From Burkholderia contaminans (GTDB lineage Bacteria; Pseudomonadota; Gammaproteobacteria; Burkholderiales; Burkholderiaceae), in assembly GCF_029633825.1 (NCBI RefSeq), contig NZ_CP090640.1, forward strand, positions 434,001 to 498,000: DNA of 64,000 bases. Direction: 5' to 3'. Positions 19,436 through 27,192 of this stretch are shown here, piece after piece. The position numbers and the translations under genes were made by a program. Numbering within the stretch: position 1 is the first letter of the stretch; each line of letters begins with the position of its first letter. The notes below the pieces were generated by a model. That model did not search any database, had not been told where the DNA came from, and was given only the letters and a program-made list of their open reading frames with translations.

Positions 19436-20230
19436 CTAGAAGATGTCCCCCGCACCTTCGGTGCCCTCCATGTGGCGACAGAGGCCCGGCGACAGGTAGC
19501 CCAATTTAGGACTCGGCCCGGTCGTGCACCGGTTGCCGTCGTACTCGACATAAATCGGCGGCGGCGTCGTGTCGTTCCACGAGGTAAGGAGCGCCATAAA
19601 AATTCCGACAGCAGTCGAGGCGAGAATGCCGTTCGGCCAGACGACTTGAGGGCGTCCCCCGGCAGCGCCGTAACGCGCATTCTCTGCGGCCAGAGCAGCG
19701 TCAGTAATGAACCCCATGCACCGCATGCACGGCTGGCCCGGCAGCGAAGCGATGACCTGACCGCTGATGAAGTAGCGCCCTTCTTCGCCGTGGACGTCCA
19801 TTCCGACGTCGATGTACGGAATGCGAAAGCGACGCGCGAAACGTTCGAGTTCGTCGCGCGCCCCCATCGTGTCGACACATCCGAAGATGTAGTCGACCTG
19901 TTTCAGGTCGTCGAGCGCGAGATTCCACGGGCCATCGTGTTTGACGATTTCCGTTTCAGGGCTGACCGCCGCTACGCGCGCGCTGATGACATCGACCTTT
20001 CGCGCCTCTGCCTGCGCTTCGGCATAGGTCAGCCCGACCATGCGGTTGCGGTTGGAGTCTTCCGCAAAGTCACCGTCAACCAGGACGAGCTTACCGACGC
20101 CAATATGCGCCAATTGCTGCGACACATGCGAGCCACCACCGCACAATCCAATGACTGCTACGGTCGTGTTCTTGATGGTCGCTTCCGACGTTTCCCCGAG
20201 GAAGCTTTGACGACTGTGTCGGTTGTCCAT
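19436..20230 (-). CDS. E1-like (ThiF-family) ubiquitin-activating enzyme
   Basis: The product has 264 residues from the ATG at 20230 (MDNRHSRQSFLGE), with GCGGAG 7 nt upstream. The adenylation motifs are clear: AVIGLCGGGSHVSQQLAHIG (25-44) and VDGDFAEDSNRNR (51-63), then FGCVDTMGARDELERFARR and IPYIDVGMDV. A CMRC pair (168-171) is a likely zinc ligand. Such enzymes adenylate a ubiquitin-like C-terminus. The gene is last in the order Ubl, E2-like, JAMM, E1. The JAMM frame upstream continues about 140 nt into it, an unusually long overlap. Confidence 0.9.
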   Translation of the reverse strand: MDNRHSRQSFLGETSEATIKNTTVAVIGLCGGGSHVSQQLAHIGVGKLVLVDGDFAEDSNRNRMVGLTYAEAQAEARKVDVISARVAAVSPETEIVKHDGPWNLALDDLKQVDYIFGCVDTMGARDELERFARRFRIPYIDVGMDVHGEEGRYFISGQVIASLPGQPCMRCMGFITDAALAAENARYGAAGGRPQVVWPNGILASTAVGIFMALLTSWNDTTPPPIYVEYDGNRCTTGPSPKLGYLSPGLCRHMEGTEGAGDIF

Positions 20231-20723
20231 GATGCAACTCCGCTTGCGAATGAGGTTTTTGCAGGTATACGCCGGCCCTTGCGAGTTGTGTCTGTCCCGG
20301 CCCCAGGAAGACCGCGCTCGCGGAATCGAGGCTGAAGACAATCGCACCATGAGGTAGCTCAGGGCGAACATTGACAAAATCAGGGATGAAACGCTTGTTT
20401 TCGTGTACATCTACGGCGCTGAAGCCGGGCGTGCCGCGGTGGTCGTGCCGATGCACGTGAAAAATGCTCACGGGGCTCATGTGCGCCGCTGCGCGCAAGC
20501 GACGAAAAGCGCTCGAAGAAACGCACGCCCCGACCCTCGGATTGTTCTCGTATTCACCGTCCGGAATCGCGATGTATCGCTGAGCCGTGATGGTCCACGC
20601 GCCGTTTGCCATCGTCGATTCGCAGACGAGGAACCCCACCCGTTCCGCGGCGAAGGCATGTGGCCGGTCAAGGTCGCGGTGAAGTTCTGCGACCAGCGTC
20701 GGGCTAATCGTGATGGATGTCAT
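20091..20723 (-). CDS. JAB/JAMM-type peptidase (deubiquitinase-like)
   Basis: The 210-residue frame contains AERVGFLVC with the catalytic Glu (E27), then FHVHRHDHRGTPGFSAVDVHEN. This gives the JAMM metal ligands H89-x-H91 and S102-x-x-D105, with a His-rich loop longer than usual. JAMM peptidases trim or remove ubiquitin-like tails. The start overlaps the E2-like stop by 4 nt (ATGA). The last ~45 residues overlap the E1 coding region in another frame and do not look like part of the fold, so the true C-terminus may be earlier or frameshifted. Confidence 0.85.
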   Translation of the reverse strand: MTSITISPTLVAELHRDLDRPHAFAAERVGFLVCESTMANGAWTITAQRYIAIPDGEYENNPRVGACVSSSAFRRLRAAAHMSPVSIFHVHRHDHRGTPGFSAVDVHENKRFIPDFVNVRPELPHGAIVFSLDSASAVFLGPGQTQLARAGVYLQKPHSQAELHHGQPTQSSKLPRGNVGSDHQEHDRSSHWIVRWWLACVAAIGAYWRR

Positions 20724-21076
20724 TTAAGCGCCACCATGTGTGCACCCAGCATGTCCAGCAAAGGCAGCGCCGACGGAACGCCTTGCCAGGACCAGACGTG
20801 CCATACGCGACCAGCAATAACGCGCTCGGTCCAGTTTGCCGGCTTGCCGACAATTTGCTCGCGCTCTGCAATCCGTTGCGACAGGTAGAGGCGGCTCGTA
20901 TAGCCGTTGGCCCCATTCGGTGCCAGGAGCGCATCGAGGACATAGGTCTTGTCCCCGACCTGGAGCCGTAGTGCGGGCAGATGAACGAATACCTCCGGTC
21001 CATCCATGAAGACCTTGGCGCCAGGGACTACGGCCAGCAACGGCCGTAGTCGTTCGTCGTCGAAGCCCCCCATCAC
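20720..21076 (-). CDS. E2/UBC-like protein lacking cysteine
   Basis: The 118-residue protein ends with ERVIAGRVWHVWSWQGVPSA and LLDMLGAHMVALK. Together with the NGYTSRLYLSQRI segment this resembles bacterial E2-family proteins found beside Ubl and JAMM genes. The whole sequence has no cysteine, so it cannot use the classical E2 thioester. It is joined by ATGA overlaps to the Ubl gene upstream and the JAMM gene downstream. The E2 assignment rests on the C-terminal pattern and on context. Confidence 0.6.
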   Translation of the reverse strand: MMGGFDDERLRPLLAVVPGAKVFMDGPEVFVHLPALRLQVGDKTYVLDALLAPNGANGYTSRLYLSQRIAEREQIVGKPANWTERVIAGRVWHVWSWQGVPSALPLLDMLGAHMVALK

Positions 21077-21465
21077 GACGAGCTCCCGGTGCGGACTGCG
21101 CTGAGAAACTCTTCTCCGCCGACGACGTGAATGTGCGAGTTATCGTCGAGAGGTGGAAAGTCGCCGGGGCCGAGAACCTTTTCGAGCACCTTGTCGGCTG
21201 GAACACCTAGCTTCTTCTTCAGCTCTGCAACCAGATACGTGCCCGCCTCAATCTCGACGGGACGGTTGTCGATTTTGACGGTAACGAGGTGCGGCGCCGG
21301 GTGGTGTTCGTGATGGCCGTGATGGGCGTGGTGCTCGTGGTGGCCATTCGGTTCACGGTACACATGCTGCTCGCCGTGGCGTTCATGGTGCGGTAGGGAG
21401 CGGCCCGGCTGCTCGCCGCGGTCGCCGTGGGCGTGTTCGCCCGGGGTTTGCTCAGGGTCGTGCAT
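21073..21465 (-). CDS. Ubiquitin-like (multiubiquitin-type) protein with His-rich N-terminus
   Basis: The product has 130 residues from the ATG at 21465, preceded by AGAGG at a good distance. Residues 1-58 are rich in His, Glu and Gly (His-rich 25-58, for example HHEHHAHHGHHEHH). Residues 59-125 look like a beta-grasp Ubl: LVTVKIDNRPVEIEAGTYLV, then LKKKLGVPADKVLEKV and a final VVGGEEFLSAV. The C-terminus is RTGSSS: one Gly followed by a short tail that a JAMM peptidase could remove. It is the first gene of the operon. Confidence 0.8.
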   Translation of the reverse strand: MHDPEQTPGEHAHGDRGEQPGRSLPHHERHGEQHVYREPNGHHEHHAHHGHHEHHPAPHLVTVKIDNRPVEIEAGTYLVAELKKKLGVPADKVLEKVLGPGDFPPLDDNSHIHVVGGEEFLSAVRTGSSS

Positions 21466-21489
21466 GGTTACCTCTAAAGTTTGCATCAA

Positions 21490-21512
21490 TGACATCAAAC
21501 CATTCGATGTCA
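21490..21512. promoter_or_regulatory. Inverted repeat between the Ubl operon and the XRE gene
   Basis: TGACATC and GATGTCA, exact inverted copies, are separated by 9 bp just upstream of the Ubl gene. Further TGTCA/TGACA half-sites occur at 21540, 21580 and 21597. This is a plausible operator cluster for the divergent XRE regulator; binding is inferred. Confidence 0.5.
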
Positions 21513-21596
21513 ACAGGAGTGTCCTCCAGAGGAAGCCAAATGTCAATGCGAATGACCTTTGAACCGAAAGTCAGCCACCTTGACAAGTCATCAATA

Positions 21597-21624
21597 TTGA
21601 CATATACGCGGCGCGAGTTATACT
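21597..21624 (+). promoter_or_regulatory. Sigma-70 promoter of the XRE gene, probably leaderless
   Basis: A -35 TTGACA (21597-21602) and a -10 TATACT (21619-21624) are 16 bp apart. The start codon at 21632 lies 7 nt after the -10 box, where transcription should begin. No ribosome binding site is seen, so the mRNA is likely leaderless. Confidence 0.65.
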
Positions 21625-21631
21625 GCCGAAC

Positions 21632-21982
21632 ATGGACAAGTTCTATGAAGAGTTCGGGCGGGCGCTGCGGGAGCGCCGAATTAAAGCCAACCTGACGCAG
21701 GATGACGTGGCGTCGAAGGTCGGGCTTGGACGCACGTCAGTCACAAATATCGAGAAGGGACGACAGCAGGTCTCGTTGCACATGCTTTATCAACTGGCTG
21801 ATGCCGTTGACGCAGAACCCTCGTCTCTCCTACCTCCAAGAAGTGAGACCAAGGAAAAGTCGGAGCTTCCTGCTGAGCTGGAGAGTTCACTGGCCAAACT
21901 TGGCGACGAGACAGAAAGACAATGGGCTAGAGAATTCCTAGATTCGCCCGAGGTTCTCGCCTCTCTCGAAGAAAAGCGCTAA
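21632..21982 (+). CDS. XRE-family transcriptional regulator
   Basis: The 116-residue protein has an N-terminal helix-turn-helix (LRERRIKANLTQDDVASKVG followed by GRTSVTNIEKGRQQVSLHML), then a charged helical tail. Such regulators repress their own and neighbouring promoters. It is followed after 3 nt by an ImmA/IrrE-type metallopeptidase gene, the usual repressor/anti-repressor pair of mobile elements. It is divergent from the ubiquitin-like operon, its most likely target. Confidence 0.9.
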   Translation: MDKFYEEFGRALRERRIKANLTQDDVASKVGLGRTSVTNIEKGRQQVSLHMLYQLADAVDAEPSSLLPPRSETKEKSELPAELESSLAKLGDETERQWAREFLDSPEVLASLEEKR

Positions 21983-21985
21983 AAC

Positions 21986-22504
21986 ATGACAAACCCGGAA
22001 AATAAAGCACGAGAGACACTTCAGACCGCTGGTGTGACTGAAGCACCGGTCGATGTCGAACTTGTCGCCAACCACTTGGGATGCAAGGTCATGTTTCAGA
22101 CCTTGAAATCAGACTTGTCGGGACTCTTGGTAAATCAGCCAGGAAAGTGCCTGATTGGAGTCAACTCTCATCAGAGTAAGACTCGCCAACGATTTACCAT
22201 TGCCCACGAGCTCGGGCATCTCGTCTTACAGCACAAAGGAGAGATGTTCGTTGACGGGACGGTCCTTCGAAGAGACGAGAACAGTGGCCGAGCAGTCGAC
22301 CCACAGGAAATTGCTGCCAACCAGTTTGCGGCCGCCCTGTTGATGCCTTCCGATTGGGTTTATAAGAAGTTAGCTGAGAACCGGAAACAGTCGCCCGACA
22401 GCTCTGCCGAAGAAGTGACAACTGCACTTGCCGCCCAATTTGCAGTCAGCCCTCAAGCCATGGGTATCCGGTTGGCAAATCTGGGGTGCCTTATTCCTGA
22501 GTAA
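21986..22504 (+). CDS. ImmA/IrrE family metallopeptidase
   Basis: The 172-residue protein has the zinc site H74-ELG-H78 in FTIAHELGHLVLQH and the downstream EIAANQFAAALLMP motif of the family. It begins 3 nt after the XRE stop. These enzymes cleave or inactivate the partner XRE repressor in response to a signal such as DNA damage, which would derepress the divergent operon. The target is inferred from position. Confidence 0.9.
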   Translation: MTNPENKARETLQTAGVTEAPVDVELVANHLGCKVMFQTLKSDLSGLLVNQPGKCLIGVNSHQSKTRQRFTIAHELGHLVLQHKGEMFVDGTVLRRDENSGRAVDPQEIAANQFAAALLMPSDWVYKKLAENRKQSPDSSAEEVTTALAAQFAVSPQAMGIRLANLGCLIPE

Positions 22505-22636
22505 AGGTAGACGCGCCGCGCAAGGCCGTCTGAGGTCGTTCCACTGTGCGCATCGAAACATCCCCGCGACCGCCGGGACGACCTCCCCGTGAGGTTGTCG
22601 GCTCATATTGAGCTTGCTAACTGTCAGAGAGCCTTC

Positions 22637-23563
22637 TCAATCGACCGACGCCCACTCATAAACATCGCGTGCCAGTGGGCCCGGGTCATCATGAGCTGAT
22701 ACTACGAAGCCCTGTTGCTCAAGGCTCCAGCTTTGCTCGCCAAGGATATTTTCAATTCTCTCGCGGTCTAGCGCGGGCATGCTGTCGGTTGCCGGCGTCA
22801 TGACGAAAAGCCCCAGGCCTCGGTCCTGAAGCCGGTTCACCCGAGCATAGGTCGTCAGGTCTCTCGAGGCGCGCAAGAAATTCAGCTCAACGCTAGTCGG
22901 AGTCTTGTACACAGCAGAGATGACGCTCCCGGCCTTGCCAGGAGGTGCGAGATTGAAATCGAGCCAGTGAGACTGGCCGGTCGATTCATCGAGAAGCGCT
23001 CGTTGTGGTTCGGTACTAATTCTCTCAAACGATAATCCAGCGATTTTCTTCAACTCGTCATCAACAAGACGGCGCACCGCGGCGTTGTCGAGCGTGATGA
23101 ACTCACGGGTCTTTCGTTCCTCACGCGGAACAAGAGGCACAACGTCGTAATAGAGCCGACTCAGAACAGCATCCACAGACACGCCCGAAGTAGCCCACTG
23201 ACTTCCGATTGAGATGGCGTCCGTCTCGAATGGTACGTCTTCAAGACCGGCTGCATTCTTCTGCGCACGCAGCATGCCCTGCTCGGCCGCTTCCATGAGT
23301 TCGCGAATCTGACCAATGTCGTCCCGGCCATAGATACATTCAAACTTCGACAGGTCATCAAGCAAGCGGAAGCTGAACGGTCCGCCAGGTGTGCCGACAA
23401 TGACTCCCACGGTGTAGCGTTGGGGCGCGAAAGCATCTGGTTGCAATTCGATGGTCGCCCAGACGCCTTCAAATTCGGGTGCAGGCACGGCGAGCGCGTG
23501 GCGTCTGATATGCGCAAGAGGGTCCAAGCCCGTCGACATGAACAAGGTCCTCATACGATGCAC
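22637..23563 (-). CDS. Uncharacterised partner of the HipA-like kinase
   Basis: The protein has 308 residues; an ATG at 23539 is a possible shorter start. The part starting EFEGVWATIELQPD and continuing RYTVGVIVGTPGGPFSFRLL loosely resembles the DUF3037 proteins often encoded next to HipA-like kinases. The rest is unrecognised. It overlaps the end of the kinase gene by 13 nt, which argues for a functional pair. No membrane or secretion signal is seen. Confidence 0.7.
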   Translation of the reverse strand: MHRMRTLFMSTGLDPLAHIRRHALAVPAPEFEGVWATIELQPDAFAPQRYTVGVIVGTPGGPFSFRLLDDLSKFECIYGRDDIGQIRELMEAAEQGMLRAQKNAAGLEDVPFETDAISIGSQWATSGVSVDAVLSRLYYDVVPLVPREERKTREFITLDNAAVRRLVDDELKKIAGLSFERISTEPQRALLDESTGQSHWLDFNLAPPGKAGSVISAVYKTPTSVELNFLRASRDLTTYARVNRLQDRGLGLFVMTPATDSMPALDRERIENILGEQSWSLEQQGFVVSAHDDPGPLARDVYEWASVD

Positions 23564-24357
23564 CCCAATTCATTGGCTAGCCAATCGCGTTGAGCGCGTT
23601 GTCCCAGAAACTGCAGAACGTTTGCTGTCAGCGTTGCGGCTTCAGTCGAGTCGGAAATAACCTTCGAAATGAATTGCTCCAGCGATGGAGTAGCCTGCAC
23701 GAGAGCCTGTTCATGCTGCAAGGATGCCACCGCCATGGACGCTTCAAACTTGGTATAGCCCGCTTGTTTAAGCAGACTTCGGGCCTCCCTTCGCAAACTA
23801 TTGTGTGCATATTGGAGGCCACCTGCTACCCAGATTAGCGTGTAGAGAATGAGCTCGTTGTCGATGGGGATATAGTCTCCACCAGACGTCCGCAGAAAAT
23901 TCCCGGTATGGCGGTCCTGGTTTTCGACCCAGTGGTCGAATGCGGCGATTCTGGCGATGTCGCGGTGCTTGAAGGCACTTGCCTTTCGAGCGGCCTGGAG
24001 CCACTTCCATCGCGCAGTGATGTGCTTGCCGGGAACGGCTGACGTGCAAAAGGCTGGTACCTCTTTGTACTTCATCCAGTGCTGGTCCAGCGACATGCTC
24101 TGACGCAGCCTGCCAATGGGCAGCAGAACTACAGCTGCGAACTCCGGCCGAGGCAGGTCGAGGGCAGCGGCTATCATCCATGCGATGCTCTCAGTGAGCA
24201 CCATGGGGTTGCCAAGCGGGGCCGCTTTGACAAAGCATTTATGCAAATGTCCGTTTGCGTCGGCGATGACCGCCTGATGGGTAGTGTGGTTCTGCCCTTT
24301 GTTGGCAGCCGCGCCCCTGAACTCCCGCCAAGCATCCGCCGCCAGAATTGGAATCAT
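23551..24357 (-). CDS. HipA-like protein kinase
   Basis: The 268-residue protein has the HipA/PI3K-like catalytic loop VENQDRHTGNFL (D148, N153) and the metal-binding Asp in YIPIDNELI (D166). A Lys in CFVKAAP (44) is the likely ATP-contacting residue. It lacks the N-terminal HipA couple domain, so it fits the short HipA_2 class rather than classical HipA toxins. It is the first gene of a two-gene unit. Confidence 0.8.
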   Translation of the reverse strand: MIPILAADAWREFRGAAANKGQNHTTHQAVIADANGHLHKCFVKAAPLGNPMVLTESIAWMIAAALDLPRPEFAAVVLLPIGRLRQSMSLDQHWMKYKEVPAFCTSAVPGKHITARWKWLQAARKASAFKHRDIARIAAFDHWVENQDRHTGNFLRTSGGDYIPIDNELILYTLIWVAGGLQYAHNSLRREARSLLKQAGYTKFEASMAVASLQHEQALVQATPSLEQFISKVISDSTEAATLTANVLQFLGQRAQRDWLANELGCIV

Positions 24358-24780
24358 ATTATGCCTCAGTCTTTTTTGTTCTTCTCTGCCGATTACGGCC
24401 GCTGCCGCCGACTCCTTATAGCTGGCCGCCCCTCACGCCTACTTCGCACTGCGCCCATTAGTGCGCAACTACGGCTCTGATGGAAGCGCAACGCTCGATT
24501 CGCCTGACCGCTCCAAATTGTACACCCCCTTATCAGCAGTGGCATTCGAGCAGACTGACGGCATTGCCGCATGTCCCGGTTCCTACCTGGGGCAGTGAGA
24601 CGTTAGATACAGGCTCCTGGCTGCGCTGCTTTGCGTTGCCCCCCCCCGTTGCATACATTTGGTCACGCGGCGTGAAGGCCAGGCTTGACTCTGATTCTCG
24701 CGCTCGTACCGGACGGCTTGAAAGGCGCCCATCCCTCCTGTAATTTCTCTTGCTTTCGATACCCAGATTCACGTTATCCG
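24358..24780. other. Intergenic region without a recognised gene
   Basis: This 423-bp gap separates the divergent HipA-like kinase and the HEPN-like gene, so it should hold both promoters. Short open frames exist but none has protein-like sequence. A run of seven or more C residues lies near 24641. Confidence 0.6.
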
Positions 24781-25800
24781 ATGACAAGCGCGACCGAAAA
24801 GTTCGACCCAGACAAGCTCAAAAGCAATGCCCTGACGTCTATCCGGCTCGGCGTCGAGGATTTCACGCGCAGCCAGTTGGCAGAAGGCGGAGACCCCGAC
24901 CGAGCGCTGTCAGCTTTGCGCAATCTGTTTGCGGGAATCTTGTTGCTATTCAAGTATCGGATTGCGACCGAGGCCGGAAGCGCCGCAGAAGGTTACGAAC
25001 TGATTTTCAAGACGGGGGAGATTCTTCCGCAGCCTGACGGCATGGGCGGTATCGAGTGGCAACCGATGAAATTCGGCAACACGACGATTGACGTACCGGA
25101 TATCAAAAAGCGCTTCGATGCATTTGGCATCGTAACTGACTGGAAGGTTATCGAGGCGCTACAAAAAGAACGCAACAACGCGGAACACCTTCATCCCCAG
25201 AACGCGGCCGGGGTAATCGGAAAATTTCTCTCCGACACGTTCCCGGTATTGAGCACGTTCATTCAGGACGAGCTAGATTCCGCGCCGGCTACGCTTCTCG
25301 GCGAGACCTGGACAACGATGCTGAAGCATCACGATTTCTACCAGGCTCAGGCTGCCGTATGTACCGCAGCTTGGGCAGGCCTGAACGTTCCAGACGACCT
25401 CTTGCCGGTGGTGCCTGACATGCAATGCGAGGCGTGCGGGTCGTCATTGCTGAAGCCGTCCGGCGACGAAGAAGAGAGCAGCGACCTTGAAAGCGGTGAG
25501 GTTACGTACATTTGCGTCGGCTGCGCACATCGCGCACTCATCGTGCCCTTGCTCGAAGAAACCCTTATCGAATTCGTCGGCGGCTACGACCCCTTCAGCG
25601 GCGAAGAGCCGCCCACCGCGGAATGCCCGGAATGCCAACACGCGACGTTTGTACATGCAAAGGGAAAGTGCCTTTGGTGCGGCATGCAGCTCGCCCCTGG
25701 AGGGTGCTCGCGTTGCGGGAACGTTCTTACCTTGGATGATTACGACAATTCGCTGTGCGGATATTGTCAGTATCAGGCCGACAAATATCGTGACGCCTAA
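24781..25800 (+). CDS. Putative HEPN-type RNase with C-terminal zinc ribbons
   Basis: The 339-residue protein has a helical N-terminal half with LQKERNNAEHLHPQ. This contains R131-N-N-A-E-H136, the RX4H signature of HEPN RNases. The C-terminal half has CEAC, CVGC, CPEC, CLWC, CSRC and CGYC pairs, i.e. probably three zinc ribbons that could bind nucleic acid. It stands alone between a divergent HipA-like gene and a non-coding stretch. The family as a whole is not one I can name; HEPN-Zn fusion is by motif only. Confidence 0.75.
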   Translation: MTSATEKFDPDKLKSNALTSIRLGVEDFTRSQLAEGGDPDRALSALRNLFAGILLLFKYRIATEAGSAAEGYELIFKTGEILPQPDGMGGIEWQPMKFGNTTIDVPDIKKRFDAFGIVTDWKVIEALQKERNNAEHLHPQNAAGVIGKFLSDTFPVLSTFIQDELDSAPATLLGETWTTMLKHHDFYQAQAAVCTAAWAGLNVPDDLLPVVPDMQCEACGSSLLKPSGDEEESSDLESGEVTYICVGCAHRALIVPLLEETLIEFVGGYDPFSGEEPPTAECPECQHATFVHAKGKCLWCGMQLAPGGCSRCGNVLTLDDYDNSLCGYCQYQADKYRDA

Positions 25801-26415
25801 GACCAAGAACCCGCGCCGGACTCACAGCATACATCGTAGCCAAGGTAGGGCGTGGGCTCAGGCTATAAGACCTCGCCTCTGGTGTTGTACTGTTCCGCGT
25901 CCGCGCTAAACTTGCCGGCGCCCGCGTCACGCCGGGCGCAGCCAGCATCGCTCGATGCATCCGGCCATTCCATTCTCCAGCGGCCAGTTTTAGGCGGCCG
26001 CGGCCGGCATCTAAACCCGGAGATTCGACCGCATTTAAAATCGCCGACGTATACCCTTGGCTGGAGGAGAGGGCTAGATACCCCGCGGCCAGCTGAATGG
26101 CGCCAAGCGGGAGCTCCGGGCGCGACCTGGGAGCAGCGGCTGGAGGGTGAGCGGCAAGGTGTGCATACCTTGTAATGGTCCAGCCGAGTCGGGGCGATGC
26201 ACGCGACCCCGATGCCCCGTACGAGAGACCGGCTCCGCAGTCCAGCGCGCAGGCTCAAGGGCGAAGCTCCCCCCTAGCCCAGCGTCCTGCTGGGCTAGGG
26301 GGGAGCTTCGCCCCATAGCTCAAGACACTCACCACAATCCAGAACTTGAAAGTCTTATATGAGAGATAAACTCCTTTCAGACCAACCATTCGTTTTCCGC
26401 GCTACAGGCGAGTCA
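25801..26415. other. Non-coding stretch with strong hairpin
   Basis: No convincing gene is seen in 615 bp. It is GC-rich with a 25-bp perfect hairpin at 26259-26313, while its right end (26330-26410) is AT-richer. It may hold an RNA or be a remnant. Confidence 0.5.
26259..26313. repeat. Perfect 25-bp inverted repeat with 5-nt loop
   Basis: The arms 26259-26283 and 26289-26313 are perfectly complementary (inner end CTAGCCCAGC / GCTGGGCTAG, loop GTCCT). No T run follows on either strand, so it is not a standard intrinsic terminator. Confidence 0.9.
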
Positions 26416-26661
26416 TTAGCAGGAGAGGTCCGGCGAGAAATCGCGTCGGTTCATCGCACAGCTACCGTCGTCCCAGCAATACCAACTCGTTACGGCTATT
26501 TCGAAGTCTAAGCCATCGAAATAGCACCTTTTACTTGCTTGTTCCTGGGCCCCCAATACGAGCCCTTGCGCAAGCCCTTGTGACAGCAAACGCAGCCGGC
26601 GCGAGTAGAAACGTAGCATCTGCTCTTCCGTAGCACTCGGTGCTTCCCCTGTTGTCGACAT
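26416..26661 (-). CDS. Small hypothetical protein
   Basis: The 81-residue frame starts MSTTGEAPSATEEQMLRFYS and has a basic helical middle (RRLRLLSQGLAQGLVLGAQE) and a Cys/Trp-containing end. The composition is protein-like. No clear ribosome binding site precedes it and no family is recognised. It lies at the end of the leftward operon that begins near 29277. Confidence 0.45.
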   Translation of the reverse strand: MSTTGEAPSATEEQMLRFYSRRLRLLSQGLAQGLVLGAQEQASKRCYFDGLDFEIAVTSWYCWDDGSCAMNRRDFSPDLSC

Positions 26662-26700
26662 GATGCGCGAGATTCGCGTAATGTCGGACGGTTTCGAGAA

Positions 26701-27192
26701 TCATCTGCTCACGTTGAAGCGAAGACATGCTTTGGCGTTGATGCCGTAATCGTTTCGAACCACGGCAGGCGTCAACTGGATGGCAGCGTCGTACACGATT
26801 CGAATCCGAATGAAGTCGTCCTTCAGAATCTGCACGCAAGCTTCCGGGACCGGCTGCGCGTAGCCCGCGGACTGGCGGGAGACAAACATGGTGTGAGTTC
26901 GAAATTCGGGATACGGACCGAGCGGCCACTCGTAGCCGTGCTCATGAAGCGCTTCGGACGCGCGTTGTCACAGCGGTCTCCTTGAGTCAATTTCAGCTGC
27001 CGCTGTGTACAGGTCCAAGCTGGCACCGTTGACGTCGCGTTCGAAAATGCCTGCGTGACCGAGTGCGGTAAGACTTCTCAAAAGTTGTGAGAACTCTTGA
27101 GAACTTTCCGTCATCGTCTCCCGAACGGGAGGTCCTCTGCTTGCTCCCATCGAAACAGAGAGGGTCTTCGTATTGCGCCCGGTGTGTTCCAT
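26701..27192 (-). pseudogene. Hypothetical gene with an in-frame TGA
   Basis: One reading frame runs from the ATG at 27192 to 26701 but is broken by a single TGA at 26968-26970. Both sides look like protein: MEHTGRNTKTLSVSMGASRG through IDSRRPL before it, and QRASEALHEHGYEWPLGPYP through KACLRFNVSR after it. Intact, it would be about 163 residues. The start overlaps the HAD gene stop by 1 nt (TAATG). A point mutation or a base-call error is likely; selenocysteine is not supported. No family recognised. Confidence 0.6.

Noticed and set aside
19436..21465. CBASS type II (E1/E2/JAB accessory proteins)
   Set aside because: No CD-NTase or effector gene is adjacent, and the operon starts with its own Ubl gene.
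25801..26415. Retron or DRT-type non-coding RNA
   Set aside because: No reverse transcriptase gene is found anywhere in the window.
26701..27192. Selenocysteine at the in-frame TGA
   Set aside because: No SECIS-like element was evident and the protein is not a known selenoprotein; a mutation or error is simpler.
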